From Xanthomonas axonopodis (GTDB lineage: Bacteria; Pseudomonadota; Gammaproteobacteria; Xanthomonadales; Xanthomonadaceae): 49,222 nucleotides of DNA. This document shows, one piece after another, positions 9,923 through 18,434 of the stretch. The notes below the pieces were generated by a model. It had not been told where the DNA came from. It did not search any database and saw only the letters and a program-made list of their open reading frames with translations. The stretch covers positions 1 to 49,222 of the forward strand of contig NZ_JFAQ01000051.1 in NCBI RefSeq assembly GCF_001304695.1, written 5' to 3'. The position numbers and the translations under genes were made by a program. Positions within the stretch are counted from its first letter, which is position 1; every line of letters starts with the position of its first letter.

Positions 9923-10692
9923 GCGGAGGAGCTCTCCGTCGCCTTGTTGGCGATCTGTGTGCTGGTCAGGCCGAAGCGGCGTTCACGCCCGGCATAGTCG
10001 TCCAGCGCTTGCTGCAGCACGCCGGCATCGAACTCCGGCCACAGGGTTTCGGTGAACCACAGCTCGGTGTAAGCCAGTTGCCACAACAGGAAATTACTGA
10101 TGCGGGTGTCGCCACCGGTGCGGATGAATAGATCCGGCGCGGGCAGGTCGGCCAGAGCGACCCGGCTGGACAGCAGCGCTTCGTCGATCTGCTCTGGCTG
10201 CAGGCGGCCGGCAGCGACGTCTTCGGCCAACGCGCGGGCAGCCGCAGCGATGTCCTGGCGGCCGCCGTAACTGGCTGCGATGCTCAGCACCAGTCGCGAG
10301 TTCGCTGCGGTGCTGCGCTCGGCGCCGGCCATGCGATCGCGCAATGGTGCGGCAAAGCGGCTGCGGTCGCCGATGAAGCGCACCTGCACGCCACGGCGCT
10401 GCAATTCTTCGACCTCGCGGTCGAGCGCATGCAGGAACAGCTTCATCAGCGCATCGACCTCATCCTGCGGACGGCCCCAGTTTTCACTGGAAAACGCGAA
10501 CAGGGTCAGCGCCGACACGCCTTTTTCCAGGCAGAAATCGATCGTGCGATTGACCGCGCGCGCACCGGCACGGTGGCCGATGACGCGCGGACGACGCCGA
10601 CGCTGCGCCCAACGCCCATTGCCATCCATGATGATGGCAATGTGGCGCGGCGCAGCAGCAGAGGGGACGGGATGCATGGCAGGCGATGCCAC
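9919..10692 (-). CDS. uppS: undecaprenyl diphosphate synthase UppS
   Basis: cis-Prenyltransferase that builds the C55 carrier lipid for peptidoglycan and O-antigen. Visible motifs are the substrate-binding IIMDGNGRWAQ, GHRAGARAV, FSSENW, the arginines of DLFIRTGGDTRISNFLLWQ and the C-terminal TLWPEFD. The longest start is GTG at 10692, two bases after the frr stop (257 residues). ATG at 10677 gives 252 residues. Neither has a clear Shine-Dalgarno, so the start is uncertain. Confidence 0.95.
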   Translation of the reverse strand: MASPAMHPVPSAAAPRHIAIIMDGNGRWAQRRRRPRVIGHRAGARAVNRTIDFCLEKGVSALTLFAFSSENWGRPQDEVDALMKLFLHALDREVEELQRRGVQVRFIGDRSRFAAPLRDRMAGAERSTAANSRLVLSIAASYGGRQDIAAAARALAEDVAAGRLQPEQIDEALLSSRVALADLPAPDLFIRTGGDTRISNFLLWQLAYTELWFTETLWPEFDAGVLQQALDDYAGRERRFGLTSTQIANKATESSSA

Positions 10693-10694
10693 GA

Positions 10695-11252
10695 TCAGAC
10701 CGTCATCAATTCCTGTTCCTTGCCCTTGACGATCTCATCCACGTCCTTGATGGCCTTGTCGGTCAGTTTCTGGATGTCGTCTTCGGCGCTGCGGGCTTCG
10801 TCTTCGGTGACGGCCTTGTCCTTGAGCAGATCCTTGACCTGCTGGTTGGCATCGCGGCGGATGTTGCGGATCGCCACCTTGCTGTCTTCGCCCTCGCCAT
10901 GCACGGACTTGCTGAGCTCCTTGCGGCGCTCCTCGGTCAGCGGCGGCAGGTTCAGGCGGATCACGGTGCCGACCACGGTCGGCGTCAGACCCAGATCCGA
11001 GGCATAAATGGCTTTTTCCACGTCCTTGATCATGCCCTTGTCGAACAGGCTGATGACCAGCGAGCGGCCTTCGGACACGCTGATGCTGGCAACCTGATTC
11101 AGGGGCGTGTCGGCGCCGTAGGCCTTGACCTTGATACCTTCCAGCAGCGCCGGCGAGGCACGGCCGGTGCGGATGGTGGTGAGGGAATGGCGCAGAGCAT
11201 CGATGCTCTTGGTCATGCGCGTCTGCGCGTCTTGTTTGATGTGGGTGAGCAT
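10695..11252 (-). CDS. frr: ribosome recycling factor
   Basis: Splits post-termination ribosomes together with EF-G. It is 185 residues, the standard length, with a three-helix bundle and a beta domain. Recognisable stretches are [27 protein letters not shown] and [12 protein letters not shown]. It is tightly linked to uppS. About 200 bases containing a GGGATTC repeat separate it from pyrH. Confidence 0.97.
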   Translation of the reverse strand: MLTHIKQDAQTRMTKSIDALRHSLTTIRTGRASPALLEGIKVKAYGADTPLNQVASISVSEGRSLVISLFDKGMIKDVEKAIYASDLGLTPTVVGTVIRLNLPPLTEERRKELSKSVHGEGEDSKVAIRNIRRDANQQVKDLLKDKAVTEDEARSAEDDIQKLTDKAIKDVDEIVKGKEQELMTV

Positions 11253-11450
11253 CGCCGGAATCCGTGTGGAGCTGAATCCGGAGATTATAGCCGGGACTGA
11301 GGTTTCACGACTCGCGGGCCGTCAGCACCCGCGCAGCTGGTTCACTTGCCAGCGTCGCTTGCCGCTGAAGGCGCTCGACGGACAGGCATCAACGCAGGCG
11401 TCAGCACTGCGCTTTGACGATTCCCGATTCCCCAATCCCGATTCCCGGCC
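11253..11450. repeat. pyrH-frr intergenic region with GGGATTC-family repeat
   Basis: A single C-rich repeat copy at 11419-11448 (GATTCCCGATTCCCCAATCC...) abuts the pyrH stop. No inverted partner is visible here, unlike the other sites. No gene is seen in the remaining bases. Confidence 0.6.
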
Positions 11451-12173
11451 TCAGCTACGGCCCTGCACCAACGTGCCGATCTGCTCGCCATGCAGGATGC
11501 GCAGCAGCACGCCCGGTTCGCTCATGCCGAAGATGCGCAGCGGCAGGTCGCTGTCGCGCGCCAGTGCGAAGGCGGCGGTATCCATCACTTCCAGGCCCTG
11601 CAGGATCACCTGGTCGTAGGTCAGGCTGTCGTAGCGCACCGCATCGGTGTGTTTCTTCGGGTCCTTGTCGTACACGCCGTCGACCTTGGTTGCCTTGAGC
11701 AGCAGGTCGGCACCGATCTCGATCGCGCGCAGCGCTGCGCCCGAGTCGGTGGTGAAGAACGGGTTGCCGGTGCCGGCGGCGAAGATCGCGATGCGGCCCT
11801 TTTCGAGGTGACGGATCGCGCGGCGACGGATGAAGTCTTCGCAGACATCGTTGATCTTGATCGCGCTCATCACGCGCACCTTGGCGCCAAGCTTTTCCAG
11901 CGCATCCTGCATCGCCAGCGCGTTGATCACCGTGGCCAGCATACCCATGTGATCGCCGGTGACGCGGTCCATGCCGCTGGCAGCCAGGCCGGCGCCGCGG
12001 AAGATGTTGCCACCGCCGATCACCAGCGCCACCTGCGCGCCGGCCTGCTGGGCTTCGATCACTTCATGCGCCAGACGATTGATGACCTTGGGGTCGATGC
12101 CGTAATCCCCGTCCCCCATCAGCGCCTCCCCGGAAAGCTTGAGAAGAATGCGGCGATAGGAAAGTTCGGACAT
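11451..12173 (-). CDS. pyrH: UMP kinase PyrH
   Basis: Phosphorylates UMP to UDP in pyrimidine nucleotide synthesis. It is 240 residues from ATG 12173 ([18 protein letters not shown]). The upstream in-frame Met adds 10 residues that are not family-like. Amino-acid-kinase motifs are the N-terminal KLSGEAL, the glycine-rich [10 protein letters not shown] and [19 protein letters not shown]. In many proteobacteria it directly follows tsf, but here an HDOD-GGDEF gene intervenes. Confidence 0.96.
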   Translation of the reverse strand: MSELSYRRILLKLSGEALMGDGDYGIDPKVINRLAHEVIEAQQAGAQVALVIGGGNIFRGAGLAASGMDRVTGDHMGMLATVINALAMQDALEKLGAKVRVMSAIKINDVCEDFIRRRAIRHLEKGRIAIFAAGTGNPFFTTDSGAALRAIEIGADLLLKATKVDGVYDKDPKKHTDAVRYDSLTYDQVILQGLEVMDTAAFALARDSDLPLRIFGMSEPGVLLRILHGEQIGTLVQGRS

Positions 12174-12280
12174 GGGGAAACCTCGGGGGTGGGGGATCGG
12201 CAAACGCCGACAATTCTAGCGGAAGCCTGTCACCTGACGTGGTAAAAATTTCCTTTGTTGGCAGTGGCGTGACTGGTTGC

Positions 12281-13804
12281 TCAGTGCGCGCGCGGGTTCG
12301 GCGGCGTTGGTACATCGGTCGCATCGTAAGCGGTGACGCGGTTGCGGCCGCGATGCTTGGAGCGATACAGCGTGCTGTCGGCGGCCTGCAACAAATGGTC
12401 GATGCTGTCGAACTGGCGCTCGGCACCGCCGTGCGTGGCAAGACCCGCCGAGAAAGTGATATGCAGTGGGCCGCCCTGCAGTTGCGCCATCGGCGTGCGC
12501 GCGGTTTCGGCCAGGATGCGTTCGATCACCATCAGCGCCGCATCGGCAGGCGTATTGGGCAGGATCACCAGGAATTCTTCGCCGCCGTAGCGCGCCACCA
12601 GTTCGCTGGTGCGTACCATGCGTTGCAGCGTCTGCGCGAAATTGCGCAACACTTCATCGCCGACCAGATGTCCGTGCGCATCGTTGACGCGTTTGAAGTC
12701 GTCCAGGTCGATGAAGGCGATCGACAGCGGCCAGCCCTGGCGCGAGGCCAGTTCGAACTCATGCGTCAGCGTAGTACCGAGCTGATGCCGATTGAATACC
12801 CCGGTCAACGCATCGCGGCTGGCCTGTTCGGCCAGGTGACGCATGCGGTTTTCCGATTCGTCGGCATGCCGGCGCGCTTCGGCAACGTCGTGCAATTCGC
12901 GCAGGCTACGCAGCATCGCCAGTTCACGCGCCTGCTCGAAGATCATCTGGATGAGCTCGGGCTGCGGCACGCGGATGTCGAACAGCGCCTCCAGTTCCGG
13001 CAGCGATTCGGCGATGCGTTCAATCACTTTCTCGAAGCGTTCGGCATCGAGCTCCAGCACGTCCTGGGCCTGTTGCTGCGCATGCTCGGTTGCAGTGGCC
13101 GCACTGGCCGAGAGCCAGATATCGGCCAGGCGCCCGGACAGCGCCACGCAGGCCATGAACGGTTCCAGGCCTGCCGGCTCTTCTTCGCTCTGCGCAATCG
13201 CATTCTGCAGATAAGGCGGCAACTGCCACTGATGCGCCAGCCAGGCGCCGACTTCGGCATGCGTGGCGCCCAGCTGTTCGCGTTCGGCATCCAGCAGCGC
13301 GGTGTTGTCGGCGGCCTGTTCCAGCAGCGGCCCGTAGAGATCGGGTGCGCCTTGCAGTAACGCCAGCTTGCCGATGTCCTGCAGCAGGCCAGCCAGCATC
13401 AATTCTTCGGGTTTGCGGATGCCGTATGCCTGGCCGAGGATGCGACTGGCCAGCGCGCACAGGCCGGCGCGGCGCCAGATGCGCTCATGCAAGGGGTGGG
13501 CGATGAAGGTGCTGCGCACGCCGTGCACCATCGAAAAGCCCAGCGCCAGGCTCAAGGTCGCGTTGAGGCCGAGCATGGTCAGCGCCTGGCCGAGATTGTC
13601 GATGTGGCGGCGAGTGGCGTAGAGCGGCGAATTGGCCACCCGCAGCATGCGTGCGCTCAATGCCATGTCCATGCCGATGACTTTGGTGGTGGTGGTCATG
13701 TCCACGTCCGGATCCTGCGCAAGTTCGATGATGCGCAGCGCAACGCCGGGCGGCGAGGGCAGGTTGCGGCAGTAGTGCAGGGCGGCCTGGAGATCTGGTT
13801 GCAT
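12281..13804 (-). CDS. HDOD domain-containing diguanylate cyclase
   Basis: A 507-residue cytosolic signalling protein. Residues 1-210 are an HDOD domain (LPSPPGVALRIIELAQDPD, ARMLRVANSPLYA, LAGLLQDIGKLALLQ). A helical linker follows, then a GGDEF domain from about residue 325 with the active motif GGEEF at 407-411. It should therefore synthesise c-di-GMP. The inhibitory I-site, normally RxxD five residues before GGDEF, reads RTSE (398-401), so product inhibition may be weak. No EAL domain or membrane segment is present. It lies between tsf and pyrH on the same strand but is isolated by the tsf terminator. Function inferred from domains only. Confidence 0.9.
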   Translation of the reverse strand: MQPDLQAALHYCRNLPSPPGVALRIIELAQDPDVDMTTTTKVIGMDMALSARMLRVANSPLYATRRHIDNLGQALTMLGLNATLSLALGFSMVHGVRSTFIAHPLHERIWRRAGLCALASRILGQAYGIRKPEELMLAGLLQDIGKLALLQGAPDLYGPLLEQAADNTALLDAEREQLGATHAEVGAWLAHQWQLPPYLQNAIAQSEEEPAGLEPFMACVALSGRLADIWLSASAATATEHAQQQAQDVLELDAERFEKVIERIAESLPELEALFDIRVPQPELIQMIFEQARELAMLRSLRELHDVAEARRHADESENRMRHLAEQASRDALTGVFNRHQLGTTLTHEFELASRQGWPLSIAFIDLDDFKRVNDAHGHLVGDEVLRNFAQTLQRMVRTSELVARYGGEEFLVILPNTPADAALMVIERILAETARTPMAQLQGGPLHITFSAGLATHGGAERQFDSIDHLLQAADSTLYRSKHRGRNRVTAYDATDVPTPPNPRAH

Positions 13805-14034
13805 GAGTCATCGCCAACAGTGGCCACAAGCATACAGCTGCGGTCGTTGAGTGAGGCGCGCCATGCTCCGCCATCGCCGCGCCAAAAAAAAACATGCGTG
13901 ATGGAACGCCAAGCCTGGTCGGCATCTTCAGGTAACGGCAATGCCGAGGACATTTGTAGAGTTGAGGCCGCTTGCCGCTGTGCCGGATGCGTTCGCTGCA
14001 GGGGCGCTCCAGTGTGCGAATGCGCGACCGACAG
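13805..14034. other. intergenic region without a visible gene
   Basis: It lies between the HDOD-GGDEF gene and the tsf terminator. No reading frame has a plausible start or composition. An A9 run lies near 13885. The promoter of the HDOD-GGDEF gene should be here, but no clear -35/-10 pair was found. Confidence 0.5.
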
Positions 14035-14037
14035 ACA

Positions 14038-14067
14038 AAAAAAGCCGCGGCATGCCGCGGCTTTTTT
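14038..14067 (-). terminator. intrinsic terminator of rpsB-tsf
   Basis: A perfect 14-bp stem (AAAAAAGCCGCGGC and its complement, loop AT) flanked by A and T runs on both sides lies 14 bases after the tsf stop. It is symmetrical, so it could act in both directions. Confidence 0.92.
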
Positions 14068-14080
14068 CGAGCGTGGAAGA

Positions 14081-14959
14081 TCAGGCCAGGCCGGCCTGCT
14101 TCATCACTTCGGCGGCATAGTCTTCCACCACCTTCTCGATGCCTTCGCCAACGGCCAGGCGCTGGAAGCCGATCACGTCGGCGCCGGCAGCCTTGACTGC
14201 CTGCTCGACGGTCTGGTCGGTGTTAAGCACGTAAGGCTGGCCGTACAGCGTCACTTCGTTGACGATCTTGCTGATCTTGCCGCTGATGATCTTTTCCAGG
14301 ATCTCGACCGGCTTGGCCTTGTCCTTTTCGGACATCTTGGCCAGTTCGATTTCCTTTTCCTTGGCAACGAATTGGGCCGGAACGTCGGACGCCTTGACGT
14401 GCGGCGGGTTCATCGCCGCGATGTGCATGGCGATGCCGCGCGCCAGCTCGATGTCGCCACCCTTCAGTTCGACCAGCACGCCGATACGGCCGCCGTGCAC
14501 ATAGGCGGCGACGTTGTTGGCGCTGTCGATTCGGACCAGACGACGCACCTGCAGGTTTTCGCCGACCTTGGCGATCACTGCAGCGCGACGCTCTTCGATG
14601 GTCTCGCCGCTGTCGAGCTTGACGCTCTTGAGCGCTTCGGCATCGGTAGCGTCCGAGTTCAGTGCGGCATTGGCCACCACCTCGGTGAAGGCGAGGAAGT
14701 TCTCGTCCTTGGCCACGAAGTCGGTCTCGGAGTTGACTTCGACCAGCACGGCCTTGCCGCCGGCCCGGGCGGTTGCAATGCGGCCTTCGGCGGCAACGCG
14801 GTCAGCCTTCTTGTCGGCCTTGGCCAGGCCCGACTTGCGCAGCCACTCGGCCGCGGCGTCGATGTCGCCTGCGTTTTCGACGAGTGCCTTCTTGCACTCC
14901 ATCATGCCGGCGCCGGTGCGCTCGCGCAGTTCCTTGACCAGGGAAGCAGTGATTTCCAT
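14081..14959 (-). CDS. tsf: translation elongation factor Ts
   Basis: GDP/GTP exchange factor for EF-Tu. It is 292 residues, normal for gammaproteobacteria. The N-terminal UBA-like module has the signature [18 protein letters not shown]. The core has [16 protein letters not shown] and [15 protein letters not shown]. It follows rpsB after 169 bases. Confidence 0.97.
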   Translation of the reverse strand: MEITASLVKELRERTGAGMMECKKALVENAGDIDAAAEWLRKSGLAKADKKADRVAAEGRIATARAGGKAVLVEVNSETDFVAKDENFLAFTEVVANAALNSDATDAEALKSVKLDSGETIEERRAAVIAKVGENLQVRRLVRIDSANNVAAYVHGGRIGVLVELKGGDIELARGIAMHIAAMNPPHVKASDVPAQFVAKEKEIELAKMSEKDKAKPVEILEKIISGKISKIVNEVTLYGQPYVLNTDQTVEQAVKAAGADVIGFQRLAVGEGIEKVVEDYAAEVMKQAGLA

Positions 14960-15089
14960 GGAATTACCTCATATGGACGAATGCGTGCGGCGGAAGTGAT
15001 TCCGCCAGTAGGAGACGGTGCAGCATGCCGCCGCCCCCGTAGATGTATTCAGTCGCCTCGGCGACGGAGCGCGAGGGCGCCGTCGGGGC

Positions 15090-15117
15090 TGCGGCCGCAC
15101 AGCATGGTGCGGCCGCA
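15090..15117 (-). promoter_or_regulatory. rpsB-tsf intercistronic hairpin
   Basis: A perfect 11-bp inverted repeat (TGCGGCCGCAC, loop AGCATG) lies 12 bases beyond the rpsB stop. There is no T run after it, so it is unlikely to be a full terminator. It may set the S2/EF-Ts ratio by partial termination, or protect the upstream mRNA. A second 7-bp hairpin (GGCGGAA/TTCCGCC) lies just upstream of tsf near 14990-15007. Confidence 0.55.
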
Positions 15118-15128
15118 TTGCACACCGA

Positions 15129-15926
<798 letters not shown>

Positions 15927-16169
15927 TGCAGTAACTCCGTAAGAGCGGAATCGCCGTGCGCGGCTTGTTGTTGAAAAGTCCGCACATGGATGTGCGGGCT
16001 GTTGCGAGGGACTCGCATCAAATCGCACAAGATTCCGGGGTTGGGCTTCCCTGTTGCCTCCGCGACGAACCCCTTGTGAGGGCACCCCGGCGCGGATGGC
16101 GGCAGCAGGTGTGAATTCGTCGGTGACGTCCGACGTGGACGACGCAATGCGCAAGAGACGCAAAACAGC
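15927..16169 (-). promoter_or_regulatory. long 5' leader of rpsB
   Basis: About 240 bases separate the predicted transcription start from the S2 start codon, with no plausible gene inside. In E. coli the rpsB leader is the target of autogenous control by S2. A similar role is an inference here; I did not establish a matching fold. Confidence 0.5.
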
Positions 16170-16175
16170 TGGGGG

Positions 16176-16204
16176 AGTATAGCTGGCGAGTTGGCGCGGT
16201 GCAA
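16176..16204 (-). promoter_or_regulatory. strong sigma-70 promoter for rpsB-tsf
   Basis: On the minus strand TTGCAC and TATACT are separated by exactly 17 bases. Each hexamer is one or two substitutions from consensus. This fits a highly expressed ribosomal operon. Confidence 0.85.
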
Positions 16205-16209
16205 TCGGT

Positions 16210-16308
16210 GGGGATTGGGGAGCCTAGTGCGCTCGAGCGTTCACCAGCCCGCGATCAGCTAGCGCAATCCGCTTGACCCATTCCCGATTCTCAATTCCCC
16301 ACTCCCGG
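16210..16308. repeat. Inverted pair of GGGATTC-family repeats
   Basis: A short G-rich arm (16210-16221) and a C-rich arm (16280-16308) face each other. The C-rich arm encodes the last residues (EPGVGN) of the adjacent chaperone and supplies its stop codon. Confidence 0.65.
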
Positions 16309-17016
16309 CTCCAGCGCCAACGTGCTTTCGATGTCGCTGTTGATACGCGCCACGAAGCGGCCGCTTCCTGCGGGCAGGTTGGCGGGCAGGGCCCATTGGC
16401 GGGTCTGGCCGGGCAGGACGTAGCCGGCCAGGTCGTCGCGGATGTTGCGGCGGGTGCCGCCGGTATCGATATAGGCCAGATCGGCCAGACGCGCATGGCT
16501 TGGGCCGGAATTGTAGATACGCAAGGCGCGCTGGCTGCCGTGCCCGGCCAGGCTGGCGTGCAGCGTCGGCTGCGCTGGGCTGGTCTGGCTGGGCTGTGCA
16601 AACACGGGGGTGGAATAACGCAGCAGGTCGGTCTCGTTGTCGATCGCGTGCTGGGTCACGACAAGCCGGTAGCTGTCTTCGGCCTGGGTGGGGCTTGGGC
16701 CGAGGCGGATCACGCGCAGCAGTTGCCGGCCTTGCGACGGAATTTCGAAGTGCGACGGGCTGACGGTGGCGCCGGTGGCCGGCTCGAGGAGTTCGCGCTC
16801 ACCGTCCTGGCGCCAGCGGTAGAGCTTGGCCTCGGCACGCCATGGCTGCGCGGCCTGGTTGTAAAGCCAGACTGTGGCCTGGTCGCTGTCGGCCGGGATA
16901 TGCGCGGTGGTCGGCGCGATGGCAACCTCGGCAGCACTGGCGGCGCCGCTTGCTGCCACGCAGCCCAGGATCAGGGCCGAGGCCATCAGATCGCGAAGGT
17001 AGCGGGCAGTGGCCAT
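16291..17016 (-). CDS. second Csu-type periplasmic pilus chaperone
   Basis: PapD-like chaperone of 241 residues from ATG 17016. The signal peptide ends near AASGAASA. The N-terminal Ig-like domain carries ATVWLYNQAAQPW, then the subunit-binding segment QLLRVIRLGPSP, YRLVVTQ and LRYSTPVFA. The second domain ends with GYVLPGQTRQWALP, nearly identical in pattern to the chaperone at 20799. Two chaperones in one operon are unusual. This one sits at the 3' end after the small pilin-like protein and may serve it. The C-terminus is repeat-encoded. Confidence 0.85.
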   Translation of the reverse strand: MATARYLRDLMASALILGCVAASGAASAAEVAIAPTTAHIPADSDQATVWLYNQAAQPWRAEAKLYRWRQDGERELLEPATGATVSPSHFEIPSQGRQLLRVIRLGPSPTQAEDSYRLVVTQHAIDNETDLLRYSTPVFAQPSQTSPAQPTLHASLAGHGSQRALRIYNSGPSHARLADLAYIDTGGTRRNIRDDLAGYVLPGQTRQWALPANLPAGSGRFVARINSDIESTLALEPGVGN

Positions 17017-17018
17017 GC

Positions 17019-17351
17019 TCAGAACGCGATGGTGGTGATGCGCGCGGCGCCGGCGGGCATCGGCCCGGCAAGTGCGCTGGCCTCCTGGTCGCTGCTGGTG
17101 ACAGCGGCTGCCTCGTTGCTGCTGGGCGGCTCGGCGATCGCCATCGGCGTGCCCCTGGAGCAACTGGCGCGCGGCGGCGCGGTACGCAGTTCGCAACCGC
17201 TGAGCAGGCGCAGGCCGATGTGCAGGGTGGAGTTTTCCGGCCCCCGCGCGGTGGCTGCGTTCGCCGCGGCAGAGGGCGTGGCGAAGGCGAGCGCAACTAG
17301 AGCCAGTCGTTTCAGGAGGGTGACCAGCGTCATGGAAGCAATCGTTTGCAT
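17019..17351 (-). CDS. small secreted protein resembling a shortened spore coat U (SCPU) pilin
   Basis: 110 residues with a signal peptide (LVTLLKRLALVALAFATPSAAA); Met7 at 17333 is a plausible alternative start. The mature part has LHIGLRLLSGCEL, then ASCSRGTPMAIAEPP, and ends ARITTIAF. These align loosely with the first cysteine strand, the second cysteine strand and the C-terminal strand of the pilin at 21578. The VDFG and WG segments in between are missing. It ends two bases before the chaperone start. Family assignment is tentative. Confidence 0.6.
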   Translation of the reverse strand: MQTIASMTLVTLLKRLALVALAFATPSAAANAATARGPENSTLHIGLRLLSGCELRTAPPRASCSRGTPMAIAEPPSSNEAAAVTSSDQEASALAGPMPAGAARITTIAF

Positions 17352-17399
17352 TGGAGACGCAAGAAATAGCGACGCGCCCGATACGAACTTTATTAACTG

Positions 17400-18434
17400 T
17401 CAGTAAGTGATGGAGACGGTCACCGTGTCAGTGTAGGCGCCGGCAATCGGCAGCTGTGGGGCCGGCGCGCGTCCATAGACCATGACCGTCTGGGTGGTGC
17501 CATTGCCGGTGCCGGACAGCGTGTCCACCCCGATGACGGTGCCCCACCGGTTAGTGCGGCCGGTATTGCTGTAGAGCTCGTAGTTGATGTAACTGGCGCT
17601 GCTGGCGTGACGCATTCGACGCACGCTGCCGCTGGCATTGCTGCCATTGTCCAGCCCAATATTCCAGGCGGTGCGGTTGGTGCAGGCCAGGCTGATGGTG
17701 GAGGTGCGATCGATGGCGGTGTCGATGCTGCCGGCGATGCTGCCGAAGTCCAGATCGGTGGTGACATAGGTATTGCAGCGTGCCGGCACAGTGGCCGAGG
17801 CAGTGAACGGGAAGGCGTTGCTGGCAGTCTTGGAGCCGGTGCCGCCCGCCGTGCAGCTGCTCGGCAGCGTGGGCATCCCGGTGATGCTTTCGTTGTAGGA
17901 GTAGCGCAGCACGGTGTCGGCGCCGCCAAAGCTGCTGGTGTGGTTGCCGACCGAGAGGATCTGGTTGGCGGGAATCCGCCCATACACGTTGATGGTGGCG
18001 GTCTGCGAGCCGCCGGTGATCACCGGGACGTTGTAGGACAGTGTCAATGTCCGCGGCGAGGGGGCCGCCGACCCGGTGGCGCCCCAGATCTGCGTGCGGG
18101 TTGCCTCGCTGTAGATCTGGAAATCCAGGCTGTCGCCGGTGGAGTTGAGCATGCGACGAGGCGCATACACGCCGCTGCTGGCACTGCCGGGGCCAAGGTC
18201 CAGGCAGAGGCTGACTTGTGCATAGCCCAGTACGCTGAGCGCGGCGGTCGCGCAGGACACGTTGAGTGTTGCCACCGCATCGGTGGTGCCGTTGGCCGCC
18301 ACGTTCCCAAATGCCAACGGAGTGCCGAGGGTGACGGTGCAGGTGGTGTCCGCGTGCGCTCGCTCGCTGGGCGCAAGCCACAACATCGCGATCGTCAGCG
18401 CGAGCATCAGGCGCCAAAGCGTGGACATGCTCAT
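17400..18434 (-). CDS. two-domain SCPU tip subunit, CsuE-like
   Basis: A 344-residue secreted protein with two tandem SCPU domains after a signal peptide (cleavage near ERAHA). Domain 1 starts TTCTVTLGTPLAFGNV. Domain 2 starts RCNTYVTTDLDFGSIAG and ends with the donor-type strand YTDTVTVSITY. Two-domain subunits cap Csu pili and act as the tip adhesin (CsuE of Acinetobacter). Its ATG overlaps the usher stop by four bases. Confidence 0.85.
   Translation of the reverse strand: MSMSTLWRLMLALTIAMLWLAPSERAHADTTCTVTLGTPLAFGNVAANGTTDAVATLNVSCATAALSVLGYAQVSLCLDLGPGSASSGVYAPRRMLNSTGDSLDFQIYSEATRTQIWGATGSAAPSPRTLTLSYNVPVITGGSQTATINVYGRIPANQILSVGNHTSSFGGADTVLRYSYNESITGMPTLPSSCTAGGTGSKTASNAFPFTASATVPARCNTYVTTDLDFGSIAGSIDTAIDRTSTISLACTNRTAWNIGLDNGSNASGSVRRMRHASSASYINYELYSNTGRTNRWGTVIGVDTLSGTGNGTTQTVMVYGRAPAPQLPIAGAYTDTVTVSITY

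Noticed and set aside
15090-15117. Intrinsic terminator between rpsB and tsf
   Set aside because: The hairpin is perfect but has no T run on the transcribed side, so it was called a regulatory hairpin only.
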